Positions 20,401 to 21,126 of a stretch of 21,126 bases of DNA are shown piece after piece. The number at the start of each line of letters is the position of its first letter. The stretch's first letter is position 1. This DNA comes from Arachnopeziza araneosa. Taxonomy: Eukaryota; Ascomycota; Leotiomycetes; Helotiales; Arachnopezizaceae. Position numbers and translations under genes: made by a program. The notes under the pieces are model-generated. The model made no database searches, was not told the origin of the DNA, and was given only the letters and a program-made list of their open reading frames with translations. The stretch lies in NCBI GenBank assembly GCA_003988855.1, contig QYAI01000252.1:1-21126 (forward strand). Reading direction: 5' to 3'.

Positions 20401-20450
20401 TTATCAAGTAGCGCATATTATCAAGTAGCGCATATTATCGAGTAGCGCAC
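20401..20450. repeat. 17-bp subterminal direct repeats of transposon
   Basis: TTATCAAGTAGCGCATA occurs exactly at 20401-20417 and 20418-20434; a third copy with A-to-G at its sixth base and missing the last bases is at 20435-20450 (ends GCGCAC). The array starts 10 bp inside the putative transposon end. Tandem motifs inside terminal repeats also occur in other Fot1-group elements and may bind transposase; that role is inference here. Confidence 0.85.
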
Positions 20451-20514
20451 TTTTCTTTACTTTTATTGCTTTAAAATAAAATTAAGCAACTACAATGTAT
20501 ATAATTAATTAAAA

Positions 20515-21126
20515 CTACTCGAAATCTAATAAATTTAATACAACTATAGTATTTTAACAAGTACGCGCATTATAACTAGTTTTCTCGCAAGTACTACATT
20601 GTCGCTTAAAAAGCTGCTTTTTATTTTGCTTACTACTTTTAAAGCGCTTGTCGCGTTAAGCTTGCTTTTCTGCTTTTTTTTAAGCTAAAACGTCTTGCGT
20701 ATTTTCTATAGTAAGTGCTTTTTCTTGACTAATCTAAGTTTTTTTAGCTTTACAGCATTTGCTTAGTGCTTTATTTGCTGCTCGAAGCGTACGTACTTTA
20801 GCTAGTATAAAAGTTATTTTATAAGCTAACATTTTTGTTTTTTTAGCTAATGCAGCTACAGTCTTAAAAATAAAAGTTAAAAAGCTTTCTTAATAGCATG
20901 CAATACAACTTCTTACTAAAGCTAACTGTAAAAGCGCATTAATTGCATTGTAAGAAGTTTAAGAAACTTAAAAGCTAGTGTTAAGCAAAAGAAGTAAACT
21001 CGAATTTAAAGTTCTTAACTTTACATTAAGCTTTGAAATTACAGCTTGTAAGTTAAAAAGTACTAAGCTAGCTTCGCGAAATCTAGCTTAACTATTTTAA
21101 GCTGTTATAAAAACTAAATAAGCTAC
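20515..21126 (-). pseudogene. Fot1/pogo transposase relic, C-terminal part
   Basis: One minus-strand frame runs from the window edge (codon 1 = 21126-21124) to TAG at 20517-20515: 204 codons with nine internal stops, eight TAA and one TAG. The N-terminal DNA-binding and catalytic DDE parts lie off the edge. Recognisable family segments in order: codons 15-39 with ARFREASLVLFNLQAVISKL then NVKLRT (end of the DDE domain region); codons 88-123 with LAKKTKMLA and VRTLRAANKALSK; codons 136-148 with KALTIENTQDVLA, matching the basic GG-LT-DAQ segment of fungal pogo proteins; codons 177-190, a zinc knuckle with spacing C-x2-C-x4-Y-x4-C whose expected His is Tyr (TAT), as one C-to-T change would give. 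All nine internal stops follow a T; seven of eight surviving Gln codons follow A or G. The terminal TAG follows a G and is probably the true stop. Non-functional. Confidence 0.88.

Larger units (their letters stand above)
20391..21126 (-). mobile_element. Fot1/pogo-like DNA transposon, 3' part
   Basis: The left boundary is placed at ACGTAG (20391), preceded by the TA dinucleotide (20389-20390) expected as target duplication for Tc1/mariner-pogo elements. An ACGTA start is known in some Fot1-group elements of Aspergillus. Just inside lie 17-bp direct repeats, then about 65 bp of spacer, then the stop codon of the transposase relic on the minus strand. The other end lies beyond the window, so the inverted terminal repeat cannot be checked. 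Composition is intermediate: GA, TC and CG steps are common compared with the satellite, so the element was mutated but not to exhaustion. Confidence 0.75.

Noticed and set aside
20401..20450. CRISPR array
   Set aside because: The 17-bp units are contiguous without spacers and lie at a transposon end in apparently eukaryotic DNA.
1..21126. Mitochondrial, plastid or Plasmodium-like AT-rich genome
   Set aside because: No organelle genes, tRNAs or rRNAs are seen. The Fot1/pogo transposase with zinc knuckle, LTRs with target duplications and the context-specific C-to-T differences between repeat copies fit fungal nuclear DNA.

Overview
This window is an almost gene-free, extremely AT-rich stretch of nuclear DNA, most likely from a filamentous ascomycete fungus. 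In a hand-counted sample (7201-7560), G+C is 36 of 360 bases. No intact protein gene, tRNA or rRNA is visible. The fungal assignment rests on a decayed Fot1/pogo-type transposase with a C-terminal zinc knuckle at the right edge, on short LTRs, and on signs of a genome defence that mutates repeats (a process like RIP, repeat-induced point mutation). The scale fits an AT-isochore or centromere-like block; that is inference.

Layout. 1-14.2 kb: saturated AT-rich DNA, A-rich on the + strand, with one heavily mutated 205-bp LTR (1520-1724), four degraded direct copies of one repeat (family A; the last three start about 2 kb apart), two of three copies of a second repeat (family B), and a 36-bp inverted repeat. 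14.2-16.4 kb: a perfect 4 x 18-bp tandem repeat, the third family B copy, and a switch to a T-rich + strand near 15 kb. 16.48-16.63 kb: an islet of normal composition holding a perfect hairpin, probably a second type of solo LTR. 16.63-20.39 kb: a T-rich satellite-like tract built on a TTTTAATAGTTTT theme, split at 18415-18619 by a clean 205-bp solo LTR with a perfect AATAC target duplication. 20391-21126: the 3' end of a Fot1/pogo-like DNA transposon, with 17-bp subterminal repeats and a transposase relic running off the right edge.

The main result is the mutation rule. Comparing the clean LTR with its mutated copy base by base (no gaps, 205 bp), 35 of 43 cytosines preceded by a pyrimidine (both strands counted) became T, while none of 47 cytosines preceded by a purine did. 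The transposase relic agrees independently: all nine premature stops directly follow a T, while seven of eight surviving Gln codons follow a purine. In the sampled desert DNA, 34 of 36 remaining G/C bases lie in the protected context. Classical Neurospora RIP is set by the 3' base (CpA); here the 5' base decides (YpC to YpT). This looks like a RIP-like process with an unusual, possibly undescribed, target rule.

The elements also differ in how mutated they are: saturated satellite and desert, heavily mutated LTR copy, intermediate transposon and islet, and an essentially clean LTR.
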